A stretch of 64,000 nt of DNA from an uncultured Bacteroidales bacterium (GTDB lineage: Bacteria; Bacteroidota; Bacteroidia; Bacteroidales; Muribaculaceae): positions 1 through 64,000 of the forward strand of contig CAMWNG010000002.1 of assembly GCA_947175575.1 (NCBI GenBank). The letters are read 5' to 3'. Below, piece by piece: positions 34,188 to 43,354 of this stretch. Below the pieces are notes generated by a model. The model was given only the letters and a program-made list of their open reading frames with translations, did not search any database and was not told the origin of the DNA. Made by a program: the position numbers and the translations under genes. Each line of letters starts with the position of its first letter. The stretch's first letter is position 1.

Positions 34188-36986
34188 TCAGAATGGTGGG
34201 CGACCGCCGGGACGGCCGCCGGGAGGAGGACCGTTGCCCCAGCGGGGGGCGTTGCGGTCGGTCGGACGGTTGCCGCCGCCAAAGGTGTTGAATTTATAGG
34301 CGAACGATACCATGAAGTAGCGTCCGAGGGTGTTGACGCTTGTGTCGTCGATATAGTTGGCGGTGATGTTGCGGCTGATGTTGGAGTTCTGTCGCAGCAG
34401 ATCGTATGCCTTGACGGCTACGGAAGCCTGGCGTCCGCGCAGGAACTGGTAGGTGACCGATGCGTTCCACATCCATTTATTTTCGTCGTAACCTTCTGCA
34501 TAGCCGCGTGTGGCGCTGAAATTGAGGTCGGTGGCCAGGACAATGCCTATGGGAATGTTGTATGTGGCGTTGAATGAGCCGCCGTAAGTGTGGACGGTGC
34601 GCCCGGCTGTGTTCTGGAGGCTGTTTGAAACGGTCTGGAGCGAGTATCGTGGCCTGATTCCGAATTCGAGATTGTCAGGACGGAATGCTATTCCGAACGA
34701 TTCGTTCGCCATGAATGACCCGGAGCGGTTGCGTTTGCCGTTGTTGAAGCCCACGGAGTTGGAATAGTAAGCCATGAAGTGGTTGTTGAACGTCCAGAGT
34801 TTGTTGCGGAAGGGGAAAGACACCATGTTCATGCCCCGCAGGCTCCACACGCCGTTGACGTTCTCATAGGTGGTGTAGCGGCCGCCGGTCTGGGAGTCGA
34901 AGCGGGTGTTTGACACTATGGAGTTCTGTTCGAGTCGTGCATCGAACATTGTCATGATGGAACGCTGTGCTTCGGGGCTGAAGTTGTGGAAACGCAGACG
35001 GAGATTGTGGGTAAATGTGGGGTCGAGGTCCGGATTACCCTTGATGATGTTGAGAGGGTCCGAGATGTCCTCTACGGGCTGGAGCTGGGCGATTGTGGGC
35101 TGTGAGCTGCGACCCATGTAGTCGACATTGAGGGCATGGCTTTTGGACGGCTTCCAACGGTAGCGCAGATAAGGCGCGAAATTCCAAACCCAGCGTTCGG
35201 GGATATTTTTGGCAGAATTAATCAGGTCTTCGGACTTGGACATTGACGGCACAGCCGAAACACCTACGTCGATAGAGCTTTTACGAGCCACATGCTTGAA
35301 ACCGGCGCGGATATCCTGATTCATGAAATCGTTGCGAAAGCGGTTTGACAGCGATTCGCTGAACACAAGTTCGGGGTCGATGATGTAGGGCCCGTCCCAG
35401 CCTTCCGGGAAGGATACGGGATGCTCGTAAGTGAGTTTGTCGGCATCGTTCCAGCGGTACTGGAAGCGGTAGGCGAAGGAAAGGAAATTGCCGTTGGCGG
35501 GATTGCCGAGCGGTTCGGTCCAGCTGAGACGTGAGCTGATGGAGTTAGACCATGTATGGTTGTCGGCGAACTGGTCGTAGACGTCAACCGAATCAGACAT
35601 CTGGAAGAACTTGTTCCATGAGAAGTTTGTGGCACGCTCGCGCACGTTGCTGAACCGGTAATTCAGGAACAGCGAGAAAGAGCGTCCGGGACGCGAGCGG
35701 AACCGGTGGTTGTAAATTACCCGGCCGCCGAATTCCCAGGAGTCGCCGCGTGAATGTTGATCGTTAATGCTGCGTGTGACGGGAGACCGTAGTGCGTCGC
35801 CTGCAGATGTGAGCGTAGAGTCGAGCGACCACGAGTTGGAGTGATTATAGGACATGTTGGGCTGGAAGTCGAGGGTGTTGAGCGAATCAGGCTTCCATTG
35901 CAGGCGGAAATCGGCGCGCACGTTGTTGCCCATGTCGCGGGCCGTCTTGGCGGAGTTGTAGTATGACGTCGAATCGGTGAAAAGGTACTGGCGGTCGGAG
36001 CGTTGTACGGTGTTGCGGTCGGAACGGGAGTACATCACATTGCCGCCGACACGGAGAATCTCTTCGCGGCCTACGTTGAAGTTTACGCCGAAGGCCTGCG
36101 ACGATGTGATGCCGCGTTCGCCCCCGAACCTGCGGAAACGTCCGACGGTACCGTCGGTGAATCCGAGGTCGTTGACGTTATTTGCACCGCCTATGAAAGT
36201 CACCTGATTGCCGTTCCAGAAGCGGTTGATGTTGAACGATGCCTTATAGCGGTCGTCGGTGCCGTATCCGGCTTCGACATTTCCGAACCACCCGTTCTGC
36301 ATGCCTTTTTTTACGGTGAGGTTTATGACAGTCTCGTCCTCGCCGTCGTCCACACCTGTGAGACGCGAGAGGTCGCTCTTTCGGTTGACCACCTGAAGGC
36401 GGTCGACCATTTCGACGGGAAGATTGCGCGAAGCCACGGTGGGATCATCGCTGAAAAATTCCTTGCCGTCGACCAGAATCTTCTTGACTGTCTGTCCGTT
36501 GGCTGTGATCGATCCGTCGCTGCCCACTTCCACGCCGGGGAGACGCTTGAGCAGGTCCTCAACCACGGCATTGGGAGCAGTGCGGTAAGAGTCGGCGTTG
36601 AACTCCACCGTGTCCTCCTTGACTGTGATTGGAGTCTTGATGCCCACTACCGTGGTCTCTTTGAGCATGATTGAGCCGGGAGATAGGACAATGGTGTCGA
36701 GCGTCACGTTGGCGGAGCGTACGCGGGTGTCTGTCCAACGGCTGTCGTAACCGACGTAGGAAGTCTCAACGATGTAGCGACCCGAATTGACGTTCTTCAG
36801 CAGGAAACGGCCGTCGGCGTCGGTCACAACACCGTTTACGGCTGTCGAATCCTTTGATGAGAGAAGTCGCACGGAGGCTGCGATGAGGGGTTCGCCGTCC
36901 GTGTCGGTCACGGTGCCGCCGATGGTGTAGGCCATGGCGGCCGCCGCACTAAGGAGAAGGAGAATGAACGAGAGAAAACGATACAT
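34188..36986 (-). CDS. outer membrane beta-barrel (TonB-dependent receptor-like) protein with carboxypeptidase-regulatory-like N-terminus
   Basis: 932 aa; signal peptide, GGTVTDTDGEPLIAASVRLLSSKDSTAVNGVVTDADGRFLLKNVNSGRY, plug-like segment EDLLKRLPGVEVGSDGSITANGQTVKKILVDGKEFF. Confidence 0.88.
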   Translation of the reverse strand: MYRFLSFILLLLSAAAAMAYTIGGTVTDTDGEPLIAASVRLLSSKDSTAVNGVVTDADGRFLLKNVNSGRYIVETSYVGYDSRWTDTRVRSANVTLDTIVLSPGSIMLKETTVVGIKTPITVKEDTVEFNADSYRTAPNAVVEDLLKRLPGVEVGSDGSITANGQTVKKILVDGKEFFSDDPTVASRNLPVEMVDRLQVVNRKSDLSRLTGVDDGEDETVINLTVKKGMQNGWFGNVEAGYGTDDRYKASFNINRFWNGNQVTFIGGANNVNDLGFTDGTVGRFRRFGGERGITSSQAFGVNFNVGREEILRVGGNVMYSRSDRNTVQRSDRQYLFTDSTSYYNSAKTARDMGNNVRADFRLQWKPDSLNTLDFQPNMSYNHSNSWSLDSTLTSAGDALRSPVTRSINDQHSRGDSWEFGGRVIYNHRFRSRPGRSFSLFLNYRFSNVRERATNFSWNKFFQMSDSVDVYDQFADNHTWSNSISSRLSWTEPLGNPANGNFLSFAYRFQYRWNDADKLTYEHPVSFPEGWDGPYIIDPELVFSESLSNRFRNDFMNQDIRAGFKHVARKSSIDVGVSAVPSMSKSEDLINSAKNIPERWVWNFAPYLRYRWKPSKSHALNVDYMGRSSQPTIAQLQPVEDISDPLNIIKGNPDLDPTFTHNLRLRFHNFSPEAQRSIMTMFDARLEQNSIVSNTRFDSQTGGRYTTYENVNGVWSLRGMNMVSFPFRNKLWTFNNHFMAYYSNSVGFNNGKRNRSGSFMANESFGIAFRPDNLEFGIRPRYSLQTVSNSLQNTAGRTVHTYGGSFNATYNIPIGIVLATDLNFSATRGYAEGYDENKWMWNASVTYQFLRGRQASVAVKAYDLLRQNSNISRNITANYIDDTSVNTLGRYFMVSFAYKFNTFGGGNRPTDRNAPRWGNGPPPGGRPGGRPPF

Positions 36987-37092
36987 CTTATATTAATGTG
37001 GTACAGTATGCAGGATGTTGTACAAAGATATGAACTATATCTCCGACATCAAAATAATATTGGCAAACGGTCGATTTTTATATGCTAACGTA

Positions 37093-37758
37093 TCATTCTA
37101 CGAGGCGGAACCTGATTTCCGACGCTCCGGCGTAGGTGATTAGCAGGCGTTCGGCGAGATTCTTGAGCAGTTCGACATCCTTGCCGTGATAGAGGTTGAT
37201 GGTGAGCAGTATGTTCGATGTGTCGGATGATAGTTTGGTGCGGTCGTTGTCCGATGTCGGCGTACCGATGCCTCCTATGGCATCGCGGAACACAGGTAAT
37301 CCGGCGATATTGAGTTGGCCGCGGCCTATGGCCTCGTACGGTTCGCCTTCGCGCCCCACACCGAGCACGAGAGTCGGTCCTTCGATGCGGTCGAGATCAA
37401 ATCCGCCGATGCTAACTCCGGTTTTCAGCGACATGAGGTTCACGAGATCGACAAGGGCAGAGGTGCGGTAGAGTCCGACTCCTTTGACACACCGCCGCAT
37501 GAGAGCCTCGGCTGACGGTCTGTAACGGTTGGGCTCTTTTCCGAGAGCCTTGTAGGCGCGGCGGGTGGCGGCGATGGCCGGCTGTTTATTTACGGCTTCC
37601 ATAGGCAGTTCGGCGGCTATACGCACACATTCGGCCGTAATTTCTGCCCATAGAGCGTCCGATGTGGGTGGGTTTGAGACGGCAGCTTCGGCGACCAGCA
37701 CTTTGAGTTCAGGGGCGGCGGCCCGCACCTCAGGCGAGATAGAAATATCAGATATCAT
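37093..37758 (-). CDS. B3/B4 (PheRS beta-like) tRNA-binding domain protein
   Basis: AIAATRRAYKALGKEPNRYRPSAEALMRRCVKGVGLYRTSALVDLVNLMSLKTGVSIGGFDLD. Confidence 0.85.
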   Translation of the reverse strand: MISDISISPEVRAAAPELKVLVAEAAVSNPPTSDALWAEITAECVRIAAELPMEAVNKQPAIAATRRAYKALGKEPNRYRPSAEALMRRCVKGVGLYRTSALVDLVNLMSLKTGVSIGGFDLDRIEGPTLVLGVGREGEPYEAIGRGQLNIAGLPVFRDAIGGIGTPTSDNDRTKLSSDTSNILLTINLYHGKDVELLKNLAERLLITYAGASEIRFRLVE

Positions 37759-38537
37759 GAGAATTTACGATAAGCGGCAGCCAGACGGGTGTGATAACCG
37801 CGTGCGGCATAAGACGGTCCGTTGTAACCGCGTGCGAAAGCGCTCCAGTTTTTGCGCTTCAGAGCAGGCAGAAGGCCGGCGTTGGTGATGAACTGGGCGA
37901 ACATCTCCAGTTGGTCGCGTTCGCTGCGGCTCATCAGCCGCACGAACTCTTCGGGCGATGACGCACCGCATTTCTTCCAGTTAAAGCCTCCGATCTGGAA
38001 CATTCCCCAGAATGTGCCTTCGATGGCCGAGAGAGAGTCGATGGCCATCGCACCGTCGAGGCGAGCCTGCACCGCCGCTCCACGTGAGCCGTATTTTGCT
38101 ACGTTCGGACGGGTGAATACTTCGGGATGGGCTTTCTGCTGCCCGTTGAGATTCACTTTGTTTCGTGCAGCCATCTGGCGGAATACGGAGAGATCGAAAT
38201 TGATGAGCGGCTTTCCCTCGGTCCAGAATCCCTGATGTGATTTTCCGGCTTCGATTTCCACCACGGCCTTTATGGCCGCAACCTCTACTCCGAGCTGTTC
38301 GGCCACTTCACGGAAGTCTTTCTCGGTAAGTGGGCCATGACGTGTGTCCATAGTGTCAGCCATCAAGAACTGCACGCGAACGGTGTCGCCGTCAATTACG
38401 GCGAACTGACGGTCGAGATCTATGTAGTGGAGCGAGTCAACCGGTTCGTTGAAGAAAACCGGACGATACTGTCCGCGTGTGCTAAGCGCACAGAACACCG
38501 CGCAGATTGCGGCGCCAGCGAGGATGGATTTTTTCAT
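37755..38537 (-). CDS. secreted N-acetylmuramidase-domain (DUF3380-like) protein
   Basis: KAVVEIEAGKSHQGFWTEGKPLINFDLSVFRQMA...SIEGTFWGMFQIGGFNWKKCG...FARGYNGPSYAARGYHTRLAAAYRK; N-terminal signal segment. Confidence 0.8.
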   Translation of the reverse strand: MKKSILAGAAICAVFCALSTRGQYRPVFFNEPVDSLHYIDLDRQFAVIDGDTVRVQFLMADTMDTRHGPLTEKDFREVAEQLGVEVAAIKAVVEIEAGKSHQGFWTEGKPLINFDLSVFRQMAARNKVNLNGQQKAHPEVFTRPNVAKYGSRGAAVQARLDGAMAIDSLSAIEGTFWGMFQIGGFNWKKCGASSPEEFVRLMSRSERDQLEMFAQFITNAGLLPALKRKNWSAFARGYNGPSYAARGYHTRLAAAYRKFS

Positions 38538-38563
38538 AGGAGGGAAATGCGATAAAATATAAA

Positions 38564-38595
38564 GCGTACCGTCCGGTTGGTTCGGAACGGTACGC
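38564..38595 (-). terminator. terminator after pepD
   Basis: GCGTACCGT...ACGGTACGC followed by a T-rich run on the reverse strand. Confidence 0.7.
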
Positions 38596-38608
38596 CTGAT
38601 ATGTGGGG

Positions 38609-40069
38609 TTAAGCCTTGAGGTCGGCTACTTTTTCAAGGGTGCGTGTCAGCTGGCCCCAGAAACGCTCGACGGCAGGAATGTTCATGCGCTCGCTGGGCG
38701 AGTGTACATTCTGCAGCGTCGGACCGAACGACACCATGTCGAGATGAGGAAGTTTCTCTTTGAACAGTCCACATTCGAGTCCGGCATGTATGGCCTTGAT
38801 GGCGGGACGGATGCCGTAGAGTTCCTCGTAAGCGTCGCTGGCCAGATGCATTATTTTTGAGTCCATGTTAGGTTTCCAGCCGGGATATCCGTCGCCGTGT
38901 GAAACAGTTGCGCCTGCAAGTTCGAACAGGGCTTCGACTTGTCCGGCGATATCCCATTTGCGGCTTTCGACGCTGGAACGCTGCGAGGTGGTCACAACCA
39001 CTTCGTGTTCGCCATGCATTTTGATGGAGGCGAGGTTGGTGGAGGTCTCGACCAGACCCTCGATGTCGCGGCTCATCGACACGACGCCGTGAGGAGCTGA
39101 GTAGGAGGCTTCGACCAGACGGCGTGCCGTTGCGCTGTCCAGACAGAATTCGGGGCGCTCAACGCTTTCGATGGTCAGTTCGAGGGTGGGCTCGAGTCCG
39201 GCATATTCATCTTTCACGTCGGCCACATAGCGGTTGAAGGCGGCTACCACTTTCTCCTTGTTGGAGGTGTGTACGCCGAATACGGCGTGAGCGGCGCGAG
39301 GGATGGCGTTGCGCAGATTGCCGCCGTCGATGTCGGCGAGCGAGAACTCGAACTCCTTGATCATGTTCCAGAGGAAACGTGTGAGGAGCTTGTTGGCGTT
39401 GGCGCGACCAAGATGGATATCGCCGCCCGAGTGGCCTCCGAGTCCGTTCTTGACCTCCATCTTGAAGAAGTGGAAGTCGGTGGGCGCCATAGAACGGTCA
39501 TAACGGAATGTGCATGTGGTGTCCACGCCGCCGGCGCAGCCTACGAAAAGCTCGGCGTCATCTTCCGAGTCGAGGTTTATGAGCATCTCGCCCGAAATCA
39601 TGCCGTCGCCCAGATTGTTGGCACCGGTGAGTCCGGTCTCCTCGTCCACGGTGAACAGACATTCGATGGGACCGTGCACGAGATCCTTGTCAACCAGGAC
39701 TGCAAGAGCGGCAGCCATGCCTATGCCGTTGTCGGCGCCGAGGGTGGTGCCGTCGGCGTGGATCCATTCGCCGTCTACGATTGTAGTGATGGGGTTGTTC
39801 TCGAAATCGAATGATTTGTCATTCGATTCGCACACCATATCCATATGGGCCTGGAGGATAACCGTTGGAGCGTTTTCCTTGCCGGGGGTGGCCGGGGCGG
39901 TCATCACCACATTGCCGATGGCATCGGTTTTGGCGAAGATGCCGTGCTCGGCGGCGAAATCAAGGAGGAATTTGCGTATCTTATCCTCCTTTTTGGAGGG
40001 GCGTGGCACCTTGGTTATCTGGTCGAAGATACCGAAAACCAGCGCGGGTTTGAGGTCTTTTACGGTCAT
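38609..40069 (-). CDS. pepD: aminoacyl-histidine dipeptidase (M20)
   Basis: VILQAHMDMVCESN, GTTLGADNGIGMAAALAVL, FTVDEETGLTGA; start at 40069 (MTVKDLKPALVFGIFDQI). Confidence 0.93.
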   Translation of the reverse strand: MTVKDLKPALVFGIFDQITKVPRPSKKEDKIRKFLLDFAAEHGIFAKTDAIGNVVMTAPATPGKENAPTVILQAHMDMVCESNDKSFDFENNPITTIVDGEWIHADGTTLGADNGIGMAAALAVLVDKDLVHGPIECLFTVDEETGLTGANNLGDGMISGEMLINLDSEDDAELFVGCAGGVDTTCTFRYDRSMAPTDFHFFKMEVKNGLGGHSGGDIHLGRANANKLLTRFLWNMIKEFEFSLADIDGGNLRNAIPRAAHAVFGVHTSNKEKVVAAFNRYVADVKDEYAGLEPTLELTIESVERPEFCLDSATARRLVEASYSAPHGVVSMSRDIEGLVETSTNLASIKMHGEHEVVVTTSQRSSVESRKWDIAGQVEALFELAGATVSHGDGYPGWKPNMDSKIMHLASDAYEELYGIRPAIKAIHAGLECGLFKEKLPHLDMVSFGPTLQNVHSPSERMNIPAVERFWGQLTRTLEKVADLKA

Positions 40070-40227
40070 GTCGTTGTATGTTTTATGTGTTATAAGTTTA
40101 GACAGAACTTCTAAATAAAGGTTTAATCGAGCTGCGAAGTTCAGCACCGATTGTTAAAATTATTTATTTCCGACCACTAAGGTACAAAAAAAATCGGCAG
40201 GATGCAAAAAAATCGCAGGAAGTTAAC

Positions 40228-40235
40228 TATATTTG
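40228..40235 (+). promoter_or_regulatory. -7 element TATATTTG
   Basis: TAnnTTTG match 25 nt before ATG 40260. Confidence 0.4.
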
Positions 40236-40259
40236 CACCGTGAAAAGCCGTTAGTGCCC

Positions 40260-40430
40260 ATGAAAACCGCAGTAATAGCCATTGTTATACTCCTTGCCGG
40301 AGTGTTGCTGATGAGTTTCCGTGTGCTGTTGGTAAAGGGTGGAAAATTCCCCGGTCACCATCACTCGGACGCTTTGCGGGCCCGTGGTGTCGGATGCGCT
40401 ACACACCAGTCATCGAATAGTAATCACTAA
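40260..40430 (+). CDS. small conserved membrane or secreted protein
   Basis: MKTAVIAIVILLAGVLLMSFRVLLVKGGKFPGHHHSDALRARGVGCATHQ, a pattern common in Bacteroidetes. Confidence 0.65.
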   Translation: MKTAVIAIVILLAGVLLMSFRVLLVKGGKFPGHHHSDALRARGVGCATHQSSNSNH

Positions 40431-40438
40431 ACCCAAAT

Positions 40439-41038
40439 ATGAAAAAATCAATACTCGCCGCAGGTGCCGTCGCCCTTCTTCTCTCTGCCTCTTGCTCTGA
40501 AAAGTCATCGAATGACGGTGGCGCTCTGAAAGTAAATTCCGACTCCACCACCGTAAGTGCGAATCCCTGCAACTTCCGGTATATTGATCTGGAACAGGTT
40601 TTCCAGAACTATAACCTCGCCAAAGAACTCAATCTCGAACTGCAAAAAGAAACCCTCTCCATCGAGAACCAGGCCCGTCAGAAGCAGGCCGACCTCCAGC
40701 AGCGCGGGGCAAACGTGCAGTCAAAATATCAGAATAACGGCTACCTCAGTCAGGCGTCTCTCGAAGCAGACATGCAGGACCTCCAGAAGCGCGAGGCCGC
40801 CGCAAACGATTGGCTCAACACCCATCAGAACCGTATCGCCAATATGGGGCTTGAGGTTCAGAAGCGCATAGCCGACTCCATCAAGAACTTCATGGCCGAC
40901 TATATCAAGGTTTACGGTTACGATGCAATCCTCATCGACGGCCAAGCCGGCTTCTTCAAACCCGAACTTGATGTAACCCAGGACATCATCGAAGGTCTCA
41001 ACGCACGCTACGCCGCCACCACTCCCGAAAAGAAGTAA
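40439..41038 (+). CDS. OmpH/Skp-family periplasmic chaperone-like lipoprotein
   Basis: Lipobox SASCSE; FRYIDLEQVFQNYNLAKELNLELQKETLSIENQARQKQADLQQRG coiled coil. Confidence 0.85.
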   Translation: MKKSILAAGAVALLLSASCSEKSSNDGGALKVNSDSTTVSANPCNFRYIDLEQVFQNYNLAKELNLELQKETLSIENQARQKQADLQQRGANVQSKYQNNGYLSQASLEADMQDLQKREAAANDWLNTHQNRIANMGLEVQKRIADSIKNFMADYIKVYGYDAILIDGQAGFFKPELDVTQDIIEGLNARYAATTPEKK

Positions 41039-41060
41039 AATTCGACCATACTAAACGAGT

Positions 41061-41095
41061 GCCGGCCGGATGAGAATCGAACTCATCCGGCCGGC
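41061..41095. terminator. perfect 14-bp hairpin between convergent genes (possible bidirectional terminator)
   Basis: GCCGGCCGGATGAG-aatcgaa-CTCATCCGGCCGGC. Confidence 0.6.
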
Positions 41096-41114
41096 GACCG
41101 TCAGAAATATCTTG

Positions 41115-42734
41115 TTATGCTTGCTCTTCGGCGGCTTTTTTCTCAAGGTATTCGTTGATTCCGCACAAGTGCTCGCGGACCCGGCCTCCTCCGAATTCAT
41201 AAACCTTAGTGACAAGTCCGTCAAGGAAGTCGCGGTCGTGGCTAACAAGTATCAGTGTGCCGTCGTAGTCGCGCAGAGCCTGTTTGAGTATATCCTTGGT
41301 CTTGAGGTCGAGATGGTTTGTCGGTTCGTCGAGAATCAGGAAGTTAACCGGTTCGAGCAGCAGTTTGATCATACACAGCCGCACACGTTCACCCCCTGAG
41401 AGCACTTTCACCTTTTTTTGGCTTTCCTCCCCTCCGAACATGAACGCTCCCAAAAGGTCGCGTATTTTAAGCCGTACATCCCCTACGGCTATGTCGTCGA
41501 TCGTCTGGTAGACGGTGAGCGACTCATCAAGCAGCGACGCACTGTTCTGGGCAAAATACCCAATCTGGACATTATGGCCCAGCTTAAGTGATCCTTCGTG
41601 GTCTATCTCGTTCATTATGGCCTTGACCATGGTGGATTTGCCTTCGCCGTTTCGCCCCACGAAAGCTACCTTATCGCCTCGCTCAATAGTGAATGTGGCG
41701 TTGCTGAACACCGGGATGCCTTCATAACTCTTGCCGACACCTTCGGCAATTACGGGATAATTTCCGCTGCGTGCGCATGGCGGAAATTTCAGTCGTAGTG
41801 CGGAGGTGTCCTCGGGGTCGACTTCCACTAATTCAAGTTTTTCGAGCCATTTCACCTTGCTTTGAACCTGATATGTCTTGGAATAGGTTCCCTTGAAGCG
41901 TTCGATGAATTCGCGTGCCTCGGCTATCTGCTTCTGCTGGTCATCGTACTGCTTCTGCTGCTGTGCGCGCCGCTCTTTGCGCAGTTCAAGATAATGACTG
42001 TAGCGGGCTTTGTAATCGTAGATGCGGCCGAGCGTGACTTCGATGGTGCGGGTGGTTATGTTGTCGATGAAGCGGCGGTCGTGGCTTATGACCATCACGG
42101 CCATAGGGCTGTTTATTATGAAATTTTCCAACCAGCCAATCGATTCTATGTCCAGGTGGTTCGTAGGTTCGTCAAGCAGCAGCAGGTCAGGCTTCTGCAA
42201 GAGCAGTTTGGCGAGTTCGATGCGCATGCGCCATCCACCTGAGAATTCAGATGTCGGCCGGTTGAAATCCTCACGTTTGAACCCGAGACCCAGCAAAGCT
42301 TTTTCGACATCCTCCTCAAAGTGAGTCATATCGATTGCGTAGAACTTCTCGCCGGCGGCGGCCACACGTTCTATCAAAGCCATGTAGGAGTCGCTGTCGT
42401 AATCAGTACGTTCGGCAAGCTCGCGGTTCATAGCATCGATTTCAGCCTCCATTTCGCGCAAATGGGCGAAAGCCTGGGATGCTTCTTCGAACACGGTGCG
42501 TCCATCCTGTGTCATCAGATGCTGCGGAAGATAACAGATTACTGTGTCTTTCGGGGCCGATACACTTCCGCGCGTGGGTGTACGCTCGCCTGCAAGTATT
42601 TTAAGCAGAGTGCTTTTACCGGCGCCGTTCTTTCCCATCAGGGCGATGCGATCTTTGGGATTGATGACGAATGAGATGTCCTTGAATAAGGTGTTGCCTC
42701 CGAATTCCACAGTGAGGCCGTCTACTGAAACCAT
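41115..42734 (-). CDS. ABC-F family ATP-binding protein
   Basis: Two ABC cassettes (GKNGAGKSTLL, GRNGEGKSTMV; two LDEPTNHLD), linker helix, no TM segments. Confidence 0.95.
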   Translation of the reverse strand: MVSVDGLTVEFGGNTLFKDISFVINPKDRIALMGKNGAGKSTLLKILAGERTPTRGSVSAPKDTVICYLPQHLMTQDGRTVFEEASQAFAHLREMEAEIDAMNRELAERTDYDSDSYMALIERVAAAGEKFYAIDMTHFEEDVEKALLGLGFKREDFNRPTSEFSGGWRMRIELAKLLLQKPDLLLLDEPTNHLDIESIGWLENFIINSPMAVMVISHDRRFIDNITTRTIEVTLGRIYDYKARYSHYLELRKERRAQQQKQYDDQQKQIAEAREFIERFKGTYSKTYQVQSKVKWLEKLELVEVDPEDTSALRLKFPPCARSGNYPVIAEGVGKSYEGIPVFSNATFTIERGDKVAFVGRNGEGKSTMVKAIMNEIDHEGSLKLGHNVQIGYFAQNSASLLDESLTVYQTIDDIAVGDVRLKIRDLLGAFMFGGEESQKKVKVLSGGERVRLCMIKLLLEPVNFLILDEPTNHLDLKTKDILKQALRDYDGTLILVSHDRDFLDGLVTKVYEFGGGRVREHLCGINEYLEKKAAEEQA

Positions 42735-42759
42735 AGTGAAAAATCAAGTGAAAAGATAA

Positions 42760-42797
42760 AAAATCCTCCGCCCCAGTCAGAAAACATAGGGCGGAGG
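42760..42797 (-). terminator. terminator after the Lrp/AsnC gene
   Basis: Reverse strand CCTCCGCCC...GGGCGGAGGATTTTTT. Confidence 0.8.
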
Positions 42798-42814
42798 CTG
42801 CAGAGGCCACGGTT

Positions 42815-43297
42815 TTATTTGCGGCGGATAGAGTCGGGAATTGCCATGGGACGTTTGAACACTTCCTTGAAAGAGATAAGTGTTTCGGTACGTGCCAGAC
42901 CGAGTGCCTGGATCTGATCCTGGAGGATGCTGAGCAGGTGGTCGTTATTGCGTGCGAACAGTTTGATGAGGATGTCATACTGGCCGGTGGTGTAGTGACA
43001 TTCCACTACTTCGGGAATATTGCGCAGGGCCTCGACAACGGTGTCGAACTGTCCGGGTTCGCGGAGGAATATGCCTACGTAAGCGCAGGTGTCATAACCG
43101 ATCGATTCAGGAGCTATGAGGCTCTCGGCACCGGTGATCACACCATTACCGTAAAGACGCTGGATGCGCTGGTGGATGGCAGCACCGGATACGCCGCATT
43201 CGCGTGCGATTTCCAGATAGGGCTTGCGGGCGTTGGGAGCCAGCATACGCAGGATGTTGATATCCAGCGTGTCAAAGTTGTGACGTCGAACTCTCAT
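42815..43297 (-). CDS. Lrp/AsnC family transcriptional regulator
   Basis: LDINILRMLAPNARKPYLEIARECGVSGAAIHQRIQRLYGNGVITG. Confidence 0.93.
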   Translation of the reverse strand: MRVRRHNFDTLDINILRMLAPNARKPYLEIARECGVSGAAIHQRIQRLYGNGVITGAESLIAPESIGYDTCAYVGIFLREPGQFDTVVEALRNIPEVVECHYTTGQYDILIKLFARNNDHLLSILQDQIQALGLARTETLISFKEVFKRPMAIPDSIRRK

Positions 43298-43354
43298 TAG
43301 AGGTTAATTAAGGTAGTTTAATATTAGTTGTTTATTATTATTTCTCAAGGGTGA

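Noticed and set aside
41115-42734. ABC-F protein as an antibiotic resistance determinant
   Set aside because: Layout fits common housekeeping ABC-F proteins and nothing in the sequence indicates resistance
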